Assembly (NCBI GenBank): GCA_027575805.1
Contig: JANBPU010000144.1
Span: 1 to 42,108, forward strand
Origin: Mycoemilia scoparia
Lineage: Eukaryota > Kickxellomycota > Kickxellomycetes > Kickxellales > Kickxellaceae
Reading direction: 5' to 3'
Length of the DNA: 42,108 nucleotides
The notes under the pieces are model-generated. The model had not been told where the DNA came from. It ran no database searches and saw only the letters and a list, made by a program, of their open reading frames with translations. The translations under genes and the position numbers were made by a program. Position 1 is the stretch's first letter; every line of letters begins with the position of its first letter. Positions 23,477 to 36,010 of the stretch are shown here, piece by piece.

Positions 23477-25113
23477 ATGTCTGGCGACTGTGTAAAAGAA
23501 AGGACCAATACTTTCACCTGGGAAAACATGAAAGTTGAAAGAATATTAACGGAAGAGGAGACGAGAAAATTAGAAACCAGTAAGTAGTATGGCTGGATCA
23601 AGATGAATTTCAATATACATTGGCATTTGCTACCTTCATTATTTTAAAACCAACAATATGTTCTTTAACACCAAAACTAGTCGATGTATTCACCACTACA
23701 ATTGAACCAAAACTAGCAAATAAATTTTTAAAGTATGTGTGTGAGATACAACCAAAATCTAAGTAAAGATGCTAATACTCAATCGCTAATTCCTTTGTTT
23801 ATGAAATAGATTTATACAAAATCATATTCCAAAGATAAATGATTTAGAGCATGTAAAAAGAGTTCGGAGATCACAAACTGATGACGGCAATGTCAATAAA
23901 GGTAGAGTCCTTAAAGTTTAGATTTGAAGAACCTGGTCATCATTCTAGAACCTATTAAAGATAAATGTTTTTATTCATCAAATAGGTATAGAACTTCGGG
24001 TAGTTTTGTGTCCAGTAGACCACATTTCTAAAGAAGAATTGATAAAAAGCCTAGAAAGTTTCGATCCAGCTATTATTCAGCACATCCAAGACAACTTGGC
24101 AATATATCCGGTTCCAAAGCATTCCCCATACACCATGTCACAATTCAATGAGTGGAAAAGTATATGGCCAATTTCGTATAAAAGGCCGACAACCCAGTAA
24201 TTGTCCGATCCAATCAGATAAGCTAAATTTAGCATCATGAACTGTTTAAAATCCCCAGATATAAACCATGTAAACTATTAACTTTATGTATCCATTATCT
24301 TGCAGAGACGAGGAATTGACTGGGAATGATCTAGAATATATTAAAAAATACATGGAAATTGCAGAAAATGAAGCTAGATTGGCTCAGGAATCAAACAATG
24401 TAAGTAATCACATTCTTTATTAAACAATAATAATAATAATACCCGATATCCACTAACTAAACTCCTGTCTTAATAAATTTCTGATCGATATTCTTGTAGA
24501 GAAAAATCGGCGCAGTCATTGTAAACCCACAGGACTCAAAGGTTGCGGCAATTAAAGGAGATATGACGCATAGCCTTCAACATCCACTCAAACATGCTAT
24601 CATGAATTGCATTGAGGCAATTGCAAAAGACACGGCTGAGAGCTACAAAACCATTAGTAGCACTTCTCCAAATGATTCTTTACATCACAAGCGAAAACTA
24701 GATGAATCTGGTATTACAAGTGATGCAATTTCTGCTGCTGAAGGAGGCTACTTGTGCCAAGATATGGACGTATTTACTAACAGTCAACCATGCGTAATGT
24801 AAGAACCCCGTTATCATTACTATACTATAAAAGCATCATTATAAATTACCATTGTTCGATAAAAGTTGCAAATGTCCGTATGTAAACTAATGCTGACTGA
24901 CTATAACCACCATTACTTTTAACTTTTTCATGTGTATGTAGGTGTTGCATGGGACTGGTCCACTCTCGGATACGCCGAATATTCTTTATTGGAGACAAAA
25001 AATCGGATAATAAAGGCAAAGACTTTGGAAGTCTTTCTGGATACAGGATCCATTGCAAAAAGGGTCTTAACCACCACTTCTCTGCATATATATGTGTGTT
25101 TGACACTGATTGA
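23477..25113 (+). CDS. TAD3: tRNA-specific adenosine deaminase subunit TAD3
   Basis: The non-catalytic partner of TAD2 in the heterodimer that converts adenosine 34 of tRNA anticodons to inosine. Seven exons sum exactly in frame to 340 residues: 23477-23579, 23681-23732, 23810-23901, 23986-24196, 24306-24399, 24500-24798 and 24942-25113. The deaminase domain shows RKIGAVIVNP, HPLKHAIMNCIEAIA, YLCQDMDVFTNSQPCVM joined to CCMGLVHSRIRRIFF, then RIHCKKGLNHHFSAY. The zinc ligands (HxI and PCxxC) are present. The catalytic glutamate of HAE is isoleucine, as expected for a TAD3-type pseudo-enzyme, where the position is usually valine. The N-terminal region (ELRVVLCPVDHIS) is the usual TAD3 extension. 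It converges with the RPAIN gene, leaving 79 bases between stops. Confidence 0.93.
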
Positions 25114-25192
25114 TGGCTATGCAGGACATGTTAAAAATATCCAAACAGCTTTATTTTTGTATTGATTGAATTTATAAATTGGAGATGAGCCT

Positions 25193-26491
25193 TTAGATAG
25201 CAAAGTCGACCCAATAGTCGCATGTCATACAAACAGCCATAACCGCTGTCTTGGAATATTCGCTACTATTATTTCCAGCATCAGAATTTTCAATTGAAAG
25301 CCCTAGTTTCTGCGAACAATTCCTATAATAAAGGTATATATTTGGTCAGAATGAGCTCTACAGCATAATAAGTTTATAGCCTGGTATAATCGAATGTTTT
25401 ATATACAATGAGACCTACTCTGCATGCTCAGATTTGAGGTTCTCCAGAGATTCGTAAAACTATAATAATGGCCAATGAATCAAAGCATGTTGTAACTGTA
25501 TGCATTTATATACAAGCTTAGATAGATAACAATTGTAATAATATTGCTTACTACTCGTTTTTGACTAAACCCACAATTCAAACAACCAAAGTGCTCTGCA
25601 CTTGCTATATCTTTATCACCTAATGGGGCAATAGCCTGTGTGCTGCACTTCGGACACTCAGCGCCTGGGACCACATTGTTTGCTATGTTTATTTCTTCTT
25701 GAAGCATGGCAGCCTCATATTCTTCGTGCTCTGCAGCCATCTCAATCTCGTCTTCCTCACCAATACTTGATAGATTCCCAACATTTAAGGCTGTTGAGAT
25801 ATTTCCACTCTGCATTTGAAGTTCACGCTTTATTTCCTGCTCAAGCTCAGCCAACTCATCGGCTTCATTGCAATAAAACTCTCCCATCAGTGCCTGTTCT
25901 TCGGCTATTGCTTTTTGGAAACTTTTCCACTCTTTATAGATAATCTCTTGTAGCTCCTAATATATATCAAATATGAGCTCTCGATGTTAACCCAATCCCC
26001 CATTTTCGCTAATTCGGTATTTTCTGAACATCTCAGGTGGCACTTACCTTTTCTGTCATATCTGGTGCGCTGCTAGAAAGCATATCATTATTTAGGGAAT
26101 TATTGGCCTTGTTGTTCTGGTTGAACATTTGCCCTAATGGCATAGAACTGTTATTATTTTGTTGCAGTAGACTAGGCTGCTTTATCTCTTCTTCGTCTTC
26201 GCTATCAGAATACAAATCATTGGGATCCACCGCACTATACTTTGTGTTGGCACCAGCACAATTTGGCCTCCGCCCAATCTTTTGGCCTCTGGACATGACT
26301 TCCAATTGCCTCCTCATAAGAATCGAGTCCTCTCGAGCCTTTTTGACTCGCTCCATACACTTCTCTCTGAACCTTTGTCGCCATGGAGCTTGTTTTCTCA
26401 GAGGCGTTGCACTCGCAGACAAGTGCCGATATGTTGGCATCGCATTTCTTGACTCCTGAGCTGGGGACGACAAAAGACTGCTTCCATACAT
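25193..26491 (-). CDS. RPA-interacting protein homologue (RPAIN/RIP-alpha family)
   Basis: A homologue of the RPA-interacting protein that imports replication protein A into the nucleus in animals. Four exons sum in frame to 339 residues: 26491-26048, 25956-25552, 25459-25419 and 25322-25193. The N-terminal basic segment APWRQRFREKCMERVKKARE matches the conserved RPA-binding/import region. A coiled, acidic middle (ELAELEQEIKREL) follows. The C-terminal zinc-finger region has CPKCST, FGCLNCGF, ENCSQKLG and VCMTCDYWVDFAI, the family pattern of spaced CxxC pairs. It is longer than animal RPAIN because of an N/Q/S-rich insert. Function is by family; not tested. Confidence 0.85.
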
Positions 26492-27212
26492 GTTTTATGA
26501 TTATAATTATGTGTGTATAAGATGTTTTTGTTTGGAGCAAAAGTGCTTTTATGAAATGGATAAATAAGTTTATATAATAACAAGGAAAAAGTAGAGTGAA
26601 GCTAGCTTTGACTCAAATTCGCACTTTGGCAAAAAAAAGGCTTCACAACACAAGCACAAAAGGCATTGTTACATTGATGACATCAAGCGTGTACTCTTCG
26701 CGACCACTCGATTTGATGAATTTTCCTATGACACCACTGCTCAAATCACTTGAGCCAATGTTGTTGCTCTCACCACGTTGGCTATAGTGTGTCAAGCTTT
26801 CAGTAGCTAAAAATGAGCTTAATTAGCTAGAGAGTGGGCTTGGCGAATTTTAAAATTTAGATATTTGGCCTGATTAAAAGCTGGGAAGCGTATTGTATTC
26901 CTCTTAAGCATCCAACAGAGCTGGCTTGGTATGACTTTATTTCGCAACACAACAGACAAAAAAGTGTCTTCAAAAATATGGGCGATTATTTTTGAAGGGT
27001 GAATACTTACTAGTAAACCAGGACATCCATTTGGTTGTGATTGCTGCCCCTATAACCATTCACCCTTCATTAATTATGATCCATATTCACAAAAACATCC
27101 ATAAATATAGCCAGCTGCCGTATCACTCGAGCCATCCTGCAATGGAGATCAAGAATTAGGTCATAATTATTTTTATTTCTTTTGATGCTTTACTGTTTAA
27201 AATGCAGTACTA
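26492..27212. other. Intergenic region with one MITE-like copy
   Basis: About 720 bases between the RPAIN promoter side and the 3' end of the CHY zinc-finger gene. It contains the miniature element at 26977-27085. Otherwise AT-rich with no coding signal. Confidence 0.5.
26977..27085 (-). mobile_element. Miniature inverted-repeat element, copy 3 (MITE-like)
   Basis: A 109-base element with terminal inverted repeats starting TATGGGCGATTATTTTTGAA and ending in a diverged complement GATCCATA. Its interior is the reverse complement of the interior of the copy at 111-216 (CATCCATTTGG, CCCCTATAA), so it is inserted in the opposite orientation. Ends are again bounded by TA. Confidence 0.75.
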
Positions 27213-27766
27213 TTAGCCGAGCTTGAAATCGAGGTCTTTTTCAACAAATATAGACTTTTGTATGTGGGATTTGACTCTCTCGTCCTTGACCATGCGGTTG
27301 TCAATTCTAATGTCCTCGCCCTCGACACCAAGAGAGGCCTTGGGTGTCTTGGCTTCAATCACATAATGGTTGTCACAGTGTGGACAGTATTCGTCCTCCT
27401 CTTCGTAATCTCTATAGAAAACATAATGTCGTATTGTGAAGGGGTTTGTTAGTAAGTGAACACACATCAGTGATTTGTATGCGATATATTGCTTTATAGG
27501 CCTTGCGCAGCTACTTGCTTCATATCCTTGCGGAAACACTTTTTACATTTTTTGCAAGCAAATATCATTTCGTCTGTTTTCTTTAATGGGTGGTTGGTAT
27601 TTTCGCTGTGACATTCGGGACAGTCAAACCACTTTTTGCAGCATGCTGCACGAATGGATACCTATATGTTGTCAAGGCAATATAAATTACTTTCGATACT
27701 TGCTACAAAGCATTGGGATTGGACTCAAGAATGGCATACCTGTGCGTTGAGGATATGTTTACACAT
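27213..27766 (-). CDS. CHY-type zinc-finger protein
   Basis: A zinc-binding protein of the CHY/Hot13-like family. Exons 27766-27740, 27661-27519 and 27411-27213 sum to 122 residues. The zinc ligands run in order: CKHILNAQ, ACCKKWFDCPECH, NHPLKK, FACKKCKKCF, then EYCPHCDNHYV. The C-terminal tail (KSHIQKSIFVEKDLDFKLG) is not zinc-binding. The intron 27412-27518 has a GC donor. The start is uncertain. The same frame is open upstream (YPILGLYSSNM) to an acceptor TTTCAG near 27802. A small upstream exon ending CAGTAAGT near 28217 could join in the correct phase. Role unknown; yeast Hot13 acts in the mitochondrial intermembrane space, but that cannot be inferred here. Confidence 0.8.
27412..27518 (-). 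other. GC-AG intron in the CHY zinc-finger gene
   Basis: The donor is ATGAA|GCAAGT and the acceptor TTCTATAG|A. The join gives CFRKDMKDYEEEDEYCPHC in frame. The GT inside GCAAGT gives the wrong phase. Confidence 0.88.
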
Positions 27767-28794
27767 GTTGGAGGAGTAGAGGCCTAGAATAGGATATCTG
27801 AAATACTCTTGACTCTAATAGCTCTTGGAAACAAACAACCAAGGCACATTCTATTCAACAATTCTGTTATAATCCATAGAAAAACTATGGGACTGTGTTA
27901 GAAATATTGTATTTGTAGCGGCACTGTCAAGTCTGGTGGCTTATGATGAACTCTTGGCACTGTGATCAGTAGATCAGTCTTTTGAAATTAACGTTTCAAA
28001 CCAAGGGAAGCTGATGGGGGGATGGTCTTGCTTTGATAAAGGTCGCAGAGCTTGCAACGGTCCAGGTCTTTGAAATGCCCCACTATGTGCATTATTTATA
28101 GATAATGGTGAGCATCAGGTTAGGCTGTCTTTAAATCTGGTGATGATTGGCTGTTGAGTGTGTAGCAAGATCCATAGATTGTTTACACTGTACCCGTTGT
28201 TCAGAGGAGACTTACTGTGAAACCAGGACACAACACATTCCTCAGAGCACCTATTTGTGTGGCACTATGGTGCGCTGCTGATGCTGGTACTGCCACTGAG
28301 AACAGGTCAATAAAGCTGTAAGGCATGCCAGTATTTTTACAGTGGCTATTCCGTGAGTTTCATTGGCTAGATCTAGTATTGACCATATTTTGGACTGCAC
28401 AAATGCTGGTGGATATGGGCAAAGTGGTTGTTTTGAAGGACTGCCAATTCGAAATTTTTCTTGCCAAAAAAGAACTGGCGAAACGAACAAGCAAGCTAGC
28501 TAGCTGGTCAAAAATGAGGGGAAGTAGCAGCATTGAGTCTATACATTCAGAAAAGAAAAACAAAAATGTGCTTGCAGGTTTGCACACTAATGAGGATTAT
28601 AACACGTTTGCCAAACAATAACAAACGGGAGAGGGCGAGAGAGCAGGCAGACAGTGATTGCTCCAAACTCAACACAGAAGCAATATTCTCTCTTCCTCAC
28701 TTCGCTTCATATCCCTTCACAGTTGAGCTTTTTGTTCCTCTACACCTTTCCTTATCCATATTGTTATTCACTACACCTAATAAAACTAAAAGAA
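27767..28794. other. Divergent region between the CHY gene and septin
   Basis: About 1 kb. A possible small 5' exon of the CHY gene lies near 28217-28250 (minus). The septin leader occupies the right end and is pyrimidine-rich near 28680-28790. Open frames at 28251-28621 show no family features. Confidence 0.4.
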
Positions 28795-30124
28795 ATGGCC
28801 TCTGCTCCCGCGGTAAGAACCCAATCTTTATTCAAATGCTTTTGAATTTCCAGCCAGGCTGTCGATGTGGAAATTTATTGAACAGCAAGCGCCAGCAGCA
28901 GCGTGGTTTATATACAGCACATTTCCTTTTTGAGCGGCAATTTTGAGCATTTGTTTCCATCTTGGTGAAAGCTAATTTCAATCGTATTTACAATCTGGCC
29001 TTTTCATTTGTATAGACCCAGCACCAAGAATATGTTGGCTATGATACCATCACCCAGCAGATGGAGCGCAAGTTCCTCAAGCGTGGTTTCAACTTTAACG
29101 TCATCCTTGTTGGTAAGTTTTGGTTTTTATTTGCAGCAGTAGGCTAGGCTCTAGATGCAGTGTTTGTAGAATTGACAAAAATTGGCCATTAAACTAAATA
29201 CCATGCTCTATTTGCATATTTGCTGTTGGTGCTGTGATTTTTACAGGCGAGTCTGGCATGGGAAAGACCACATTGGTCAACAGTATTTTTGCATCACACC
29301 TTGTCAACAGCCAGGGCCGTCGCACTGCCCAGGAGCCTATCCGCAAGACCACTGAGATCACACCAGTCACCCAGCAAATCGATGAGAACGGCGTCAAGTG
29401 CCGTTTGACCATCATCGACACACCAGGATTTGGCGACCAATGCAACAACGATGGCTGCTGGGTTCCAGTGATCAAGTACATTAAGGACCAGCATGCTGCA
29501 TATCTTGAGCGTGAGCTCAAGCCCCAGCGCGAGCGCATTATCAATGACTCTCGTGTGCATGCTGCGCTTTACTTCCTTAACCCCGGATTCCCAGGCCTTC
29601 GCCCATTGGACATCGAGGTCCTCAAGCGCCTAACCGAGGTTACCAATGTTATCCCCGTTATTGCCAAGTCCGACTCTCTCACCACTGAGGAGCGCGAGCA
29701 CTACAAAAAGAAGATCAAGGAAGAGATGGGATTCCACCGCATTCAACTCTACCCCTACCCCAGCGACGAAGATGATGAGGATGACAGAGCCCTCAACCTC
29801 GGAATCAAGGAGCTCCTTCCTTTCGCAGTCATTGGCTCTGAGGACATCTTTGTCGAAAATGGTAGATCTGTTCGTGGACGTCGCCATGTTTGGGGCATCA
29901 TTGATGTTATGAACGAGAATCACTGTGACTTCATCCACCTCCGCAACTTTATCCTCCGCACCCATTTGTCAGATCTCATTGAAGTTACCTCCCAGCGCCA
30001 CTATGAGGCATTCCGCACTCAACAGCTTCGCCAGATTAAGGAGCTTCGCGCTGCCCAGGCTGCCCAAGCCCAAGCCGCGCAATCCAGTGTTGCTGGTGGC
30101 AACCCCCAAGCCATTCAGAAGTAA
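28795..30124 (+). CDS. CDC10: Septin, Cdc10-type
   Basis: A GTP-binding septin of the filament-forming family that marks division and branching sites at the cell cortex. Exons are 28795-28812 (only MASAPA), 29016-29112 and 29247-30124, giving 330 residues. The polybasic segment KFLKRGFNFN precedes the P-loop GESGMGKTT, which is split by intron 2. Next come IIDTPGFGDQ (G3), AKSDSLTTEE (G4) and the septin unique element through WGIIDVMNENHCDFIHLRNFI. The C-terminus is a short A/Q-rich tail with no long coiled coil, which with the length and sequence indicates the Cdc10 group rather than Cdc3/11/12. Codon use is more GC-rich than in neighbouring genes, consistent with high expression. Confidence 0.92.
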
Positions 30125-32200
30125 ACCACTCTGGATGATCTCCTAGATAGTCATGTTACCTTGAAACAGTCTAAAGCTGTTATCCGATAACGATGGCAAT
30201 GAATGCTGATGGCCGTATCTTTCTGATATCGCGCCACCATTACAACCATCGCTATTATCATTAAACCGCTGACGTTTCAAGCCATATATACTCCATCATG
30301 CCCATATTTCCATTGACTAATTGCAACCCTAACTTCCTTTCCTTTAACCTTTATCTATCTATATCTAAGTCACTTACCCCCTTTTATTATATTCTCTTAC
30401 TATTACAACTAACTGTTACCAACTAAAATTAAATATCAGATAATGAAAAACAATGTGATCATATTTGGCTCACTTTCCTTTTCTAATGGCTGATTCAATC
30501 CTGCTGCCCTGGACAAAAATGTGGCATTAAAAGCAAAATACTTGGTCGTTCTTGGCACAACAAAAAGTGGGGACCTTCGCCATACACCACGCACGCCATT
30601 ATGTCTTTTTGAAGCTGAATAATGTCATATTTTTTTGAGTCTCTCACACCATCATTGGCAAAAATGAGTATTGTGTAGCTTCATGCCCAATTGTTTACTC
30701 TGACAGGAGACACCTGTTAGTGACTTCGTTTTTGTCATGAGGAGCTGTCACACTATGCGGAAGCTTCGAATCATCATGCCAGACAATCCTCGGCTCCTGG
30801 AAAGTCCTGGAGATGCACTGTATCTGATATCCGTTCAAAACGAAAGCCTACACGGCGCTACTGTCTAAACAAGAGGAGCTCAATTAGGTAAGGAAAATAT
30901 ACTGAAATGGTAGCCACAAGTTTTGGGGTCCTCCTGGTCTTTTAAATTACTTTCCATGGCACTAAAGTCACAAAGCCTCAAAGCAGTACTGGTTGAAATG
31001 GGGCTACAAGCACTGAGATTTCTAAAGAGAAATGTATATACAACACTCTATGGGCGCTGGCTAATGGACTGGAAGGCCCGAGACACTCTTTGCTGTTGTG
31101 ACCGAACTTTCTATGTACGGCTTTGCTAAGTGTGCTGTACTGAGTCAAAGTGCTATTTCCTGAGGACTGCGATCCGACCTCAAATGCATATGTTTCATAT
31201 TATTTATCTCTCTTTGAGTACCGACGGCAGTCTCCAAGTGATCCTAAAACTACCACCACCACCACCACCACCACCGGTTGGATATGATTACAATAATATT
31301 GTGGCAGGATGTTTACTCAGTACTTGGCAGGAGTGGCTCCTAGCAAATGAGCTTGTGGATAACGCCCAGTTGCCATTTTTGGTGGAGGCCCATGCACATT
31401 GCTGCCAACTGTATAATTACAAGATGAAACTCTGCAAGTCCAGTGATCAGAAAATTGTCAACGCATGGGCCACCCCAAAGAGAGAGCAATCAAATATGAT
31501 TCACAGTATTGTTTCCCAGGACCCATTCTTGGTGGTGGCCAGTGCACTGCTGATGATATGCGTTTGGATAAAGCGAAATTTCGCCATAATTATTAAAATT
31601 TTCTAATGGATCCGGTTCTGTGCACAGCTGTGATATTCTAATAACAGTAGAAAGAATACCCAAACAGGTGTGGAAAAATAGAATCAAGCCAATGATTATC
31701 GCCACTACACCGGGCACAATAACGAAACTTACCCCTATAAATGTAAAATTACCCCGTGTCAGTGTGTGTGGTTAGAGACACTCTGGGTTTCTTGCTATAC
31801 TACTGGTCGCTGAAGACACGTGGACTGGATGGTGGCATAAGCGAGACTTGGGTGGAGAGGCTGGCTCAGGTATAGAGATAACACCAGGGCATTTATATGA
31901 TTGGGCTCCGATGGGATGTGGAGGTTTCGTGGATACTTTCTATTGTTGCCTCTTTTTTAGTGCGTGTCTTTGTGGTTTATATCAGCTAGAAGAAGGAGGA
32001 CAAAGGAAAGCCTTGAAATGGCGGGAATTTATAAGCGTGACAGCTAATTCTACCCATAACAAGACCGAGAATATCGTAGCGCGGCCGCGAGGGTACAAAG
32101 AGGACACGCTGGCCACCTTTGCTCTTTACAATTCATTTTCCATCCTCCATTTGTTTTGCACTTTACCAAATACATTTATATACATATTTAGTAGATCACA
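30125..32200. other. 2.1 kb stretch upstream of the glutamate dehydrogenase gene
   Basis: It holds the septin 3' region and the GDH upstream region. A (CCA)n run lies at about 31250-31275. Open frames at 31130-31606 and 31848-32204 have no family signature and include the repeat. A GC-rich patch (GCGCGGCCGCGAGGG) lies at about 32079-32093, about 110 bases before the GDH start. No gene identified. Confidence 0.45.
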
Positions 32201-35200
32201 ATGACTGCATCTGCTCTTCTCAATAACGACTACTCTGATAATGTCTATTCTGGAAAGGCCAACCACTTGAAGGAGACCACCAACCTCCTTCATGGTGACG
32301 AGTATAGCTTCATTCCTCGCGAAAAGATTGACAAAGAGGTCAACTGGTTCTACAAGTATGTACCCTCCTCCTTCTCCTGTTCGTCGTCAGGTATCTTTTT
32401 GGCGGCTTTGCGAGGTCATCTATAGGAGCAATGGGCTTCAGCATCGCCCCAATTCCATCCACCAGCCTGTGGATGGCTTTTTAGCCTTCTCTCGTTTGTT
32501 TTGGCTACTCTGCTTATTTCTATACCCCTTGGAGCGTGCCATCTGCACTTTATGCTTAATTACGATGGCATATACATGCATTTATTGTCTGACTCCCCTA
32601 ACCTGCTATATGCTTTTTATTGTTCAATCAATAGTGATTTGGGTCTTGACGATTACTACTTCATGACCGAGTCTCCCGAGACTGTTGCCAACCATATCCT
32701 GGCTATCTATGGCTCCAAGATCATGAATGCCAGCAAGCAGCACGACAAGCTGACCGTCAATCTTGCCCAAAAAAGCGAGCAAGGTGCCGTCTACATCCAC
32801 AACTCTCAGCCTGGCATTTCCAAGACCGAGGGTCCTCACTACGAAAGCATTATTGACAAAGAGTTCCTCGATGTAAGTACTCCAGAGCTCGCATACCGCA
32901 TGGAATCCTTCCGTTCCCGTGGTACCGTGTACGACAAGACCCAGTCGACTCTCCGTGCCTATTTTGTCTCCAAGTGTAATTTCCCAGAATCCAAGGACAG
33001 CGATAATGCTGATGCTGCTGCCAACTCTACGACGGCATCTTCCGACTCTGTTGATATCAATGCCATTAGTGATGTCACTTTCTTGGCTAAAGCCACCGAC
33101 TCAATTAAGCAGCTCTACTCTAATCTCATTGCCAAGGTACTTAGCCGCACTGGACCCGTTATTCATCTTGACGACATCCCAACATCTGGAGAACACCGCT
33201 TGGTTGTAGCTTACCGCCAACGCAGTACCCAGTCTTACCTCTCTGCTCTCTCCGATCTTTACCACTACTACAGCTTCTTCTCATCTCGCAAGTACGTCGA
33301 GCAGTTCTCTAATGGCGTCACAATCATCTGTCTATACCTGAACCCACTAAATCCCAACGACAGTGAGGCTAAGGTCAGCCACACCATCAAGCAAATCACT
33401 CGCGAAGCCAGTCTTCTTTACTGTCTACCAACAACTCCCTTCCAGACATTGTACAAGCAACACAAGATCTCTGTCCAGGAGATGATTTATGGACATGTCG
33501 GTTGGGTATTTGTCCAGCACTTCGTCAATCGTCTTGGAAGCGAGTACGCATCCTTGACTCGTCTCCTTAGCAATGAAGATCCATCTCACCTTGAAGTTCT
33601 CGGAAACATTAAGAAGCGTCTTCGCCAGGAAACATTCACCAGGGAGTATCTCCTTGAAATTATCACTCAGCACACCAAGATCCTCAAGCTCCTTTACCTC
33701 GACTTTGCCAGCATTCACTACAGTGGATCTGATCTTGGATCTCCCAAGAGCAACGGCACGTTTGCCGGGCAGGGCTCAGAGGTCGACACTGCTCCAGGTA
33801 CTCCATTGGCCGAAGATGACCTTCGTGACATCATCAAGCGCGAGACAACCACCTCTCACGAAGCTCTTGTTCTCGAATCATTCTTGCTGTTCAACAAGCA
33901 CGTCCTCAAGACCAACTTCTACCAGCCCACCAAGGTCGCTCTTTCTTTCAGACTCAATGCCAACTTCTTGCCCGACATTGAGTTCCCCACCAAGCCCTAT
34001 GGTTTGTTCTTTGTCATTGGTAACGAGTTCCGCGGCTTCCACGTCCGCTTTATGGATGTAGCTCGTGGTGGTATTCGTATCATTCGCTCGCGCAACCAAG
34101 AGAACTACTTGTCCAACATGCGTACCCTGTTTGATGAGAACTACTCTTTGGCTTCTACTCAGCAGCGCAAGAACAAAGATATCCCCGAGGGTGGATCCAA
34201 GGGTACCGTCTTGCTCAACTTGGACTCTCAGGACAAGCCATTCGTCGCCTTCGAGAAGTACGTCGACTCGATCTTGGATCTCTTGTTGGACGGCCAGACT
34301 CCTGGTATCAAGGAGAAGCTCGTCGACTTGTATGGCAAGGAGGAAATCTTGTTCTTTGGTCCTGACGAGGGTACTGCCAACTATATGGATTGGGCTTCTC
34401 AGCATGCCCGCAGACGTGGTGCCAACTTCTGGAAAGCCTTCACAACAGGCAAGAGTCAGACCATGGGTGGTATTCCCCACGATACTTATGGTATGACCAC
34501 TCGCTCTGTCCATCAGTATGTTTTGGGTATCCTCAGGAAACTTGGTCTTAACGAAGAGGATTGTACTAAGTTGCAGACCGGTGGTCCAGATGGTGATCTT
34601 GGATCCAATGAAATCAAGATCAGTAAGGATAAGACTATCGCTGTTGTTGACGGTAGTGGTGTCCTCGTCGACCCAAAGGGTATTGACCGTGTTGAGCTCG
34701 GTCGCCTTGCCAATGCTCGCCAGATGATCAGCCACTTCGACACATCTAAGCTTACGCCACAGGGCTTCCGTGTCCTTGTTGATGACTATCAAGTCACTCT
34801 TCCTGACGGAACCATTGTTGCCGATGGTCTATCTTTCCGAAACTTGTTCCACTTGAATTCAAGAGCCTCTGCTGACTTCTTTGTCCCATGCGGTGGTCGT
34901 CCCGAATCTATTGACATCAACAATGTCAGTCGCATCATCTCTGAAGATGGCATACCAAACTTCAAGTATGTTGTTGAGGGCGCTAACCTCTTCTTCACCC
35001 AGGATGCTCGTCTCAAGCTTGAGAAGTTGGGCGTTCACCTCTTCAAGGATGCCTCCGCCAACAAGGGTGGTGTCACGTCTTCATCTCTCGAAGTCTTGGC
35101 TGCTCTTGCCCTTAGTGACGAAGAGCACGGTCAGCTTATGTGCGAACAGCCAGATGGATCTCTTCCCGAGTTCTACAAGGAATACGTCAAGAATGTCCAA

Positions 35201-35575
35201 GACTCTATTGAGCGCAATGCTCGTCTTGAGTTTGAATGTTTGTGGAGAGAGTCTGAGAGGACTAATAAGCCCAAGAGTGTCTTGTCCGATGATCTTTCAT
35301 TTGCCATCATCAAACTTCGTGAGGAGCTTGAACAAACTAGCATGTGGAGCAACATTCCTCTTCGCCGCCTAATCATGTCCAAGGCTCTTCCCAAGCTCTT
35401 GCTTGATAAGCTTGGCCTTGACAAGATCCTTGAGCGTGTTCCTGAAAACTACCTTAAGGCCATCTTTGGTGCCTTCTTGGCTTCCAACTTTGTCTACCAG
35501 TACGGCACTGAGCCCAGCCAATTTGCCTTCTTCGACTACATGTCTCCATTCTTCAGCGAATTGGGCCAGAATTAG
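32201..35575 (+). CDS. GDH2: NAD-specific glutamate dehydrogenase (large fungal type)
   Basis: The catabolic enzyme that oxidises glutamate to 2-oxoglutarate and ammonia with NAD. Exon 32201-32355 joins exon 32635-35575 across a 279-base intron as WFYN-DLGLDDYYF, giving 1031 residues, the usual size for fungal NAD-GDH. The regulatory N-terminal half contains FLDVSTPELAYRMESFRS. The catalytic half shows GLFFVIGNEFRGFHVRFMD, VARGGIRIIRSR, the catalytic lysine region IPEGGSKGTVLL, the Rossmann segment TGGPDGDLGSNE, VVEGANLF, and ASANKGGVTSSSLEVLAAL. Long antisense open frames here are shadows of strongly biased codon use. The second exon is intron-free for 2.9 kb, in contrast with the intron-dense genes elsewhere, and its codons are GC-rich, suggesting high expression. 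Confidence 0.95.
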
Positions 35576-36010
35576 ATTTTTGCCAAACCACTATACTAAT
35601 ACTACAATTGTCCATCCAAGTTCTGTTTTATATATACACACACACATATTTATTACTTTTGTAATCAACCATTTAGAATGCTATCTATTTGTCATCATGA
35701 TGTTGTTAAGTTGAGAATCCACCAGAGTATTCTCTAAAAAAGTGTACCAGAATACTATATCCAATGCCAGTCTAAAATGTATAGTCAGCCTATGGGTCAA
35801 ATTTGCTGAAGTCTCGTAAGCGTGTCACTTAGTTCAGCCAGACTTGCTGGAGAAACCTATCATCTTGAGTGGTTTATCATATCTAATAATGTTGAGCATC
35901 TGTTTTCAAAGTTTCAATCTATTTTTTCAAGTATACCAAAAATATTCTAATGCTTGTGCATTCTTTACAAAAACCAAAATGTGTTTCTAATAATTTTTAG
36001 ACTTGGTTTT
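35576..36010. other. Convergent 3' region
   Basis: About 430 AT-rich bases between two convergent stops. No gene or repeat beyond a short (CA)n run near 35636-35645. Confidence 0.5.

Noticed and set aside
31130..31606. Plus-strand 158-codon open frame with a polyproline run
   Set aside because: The proline run is a (CCA)n repeat and the flanks do not resemble a protein family.
33878..34792. A 304-codon open frame antisense to the glutamate dehydrogenase
   Set aside because: It mirrors the strongly biased codons of the real gene and has no family features.
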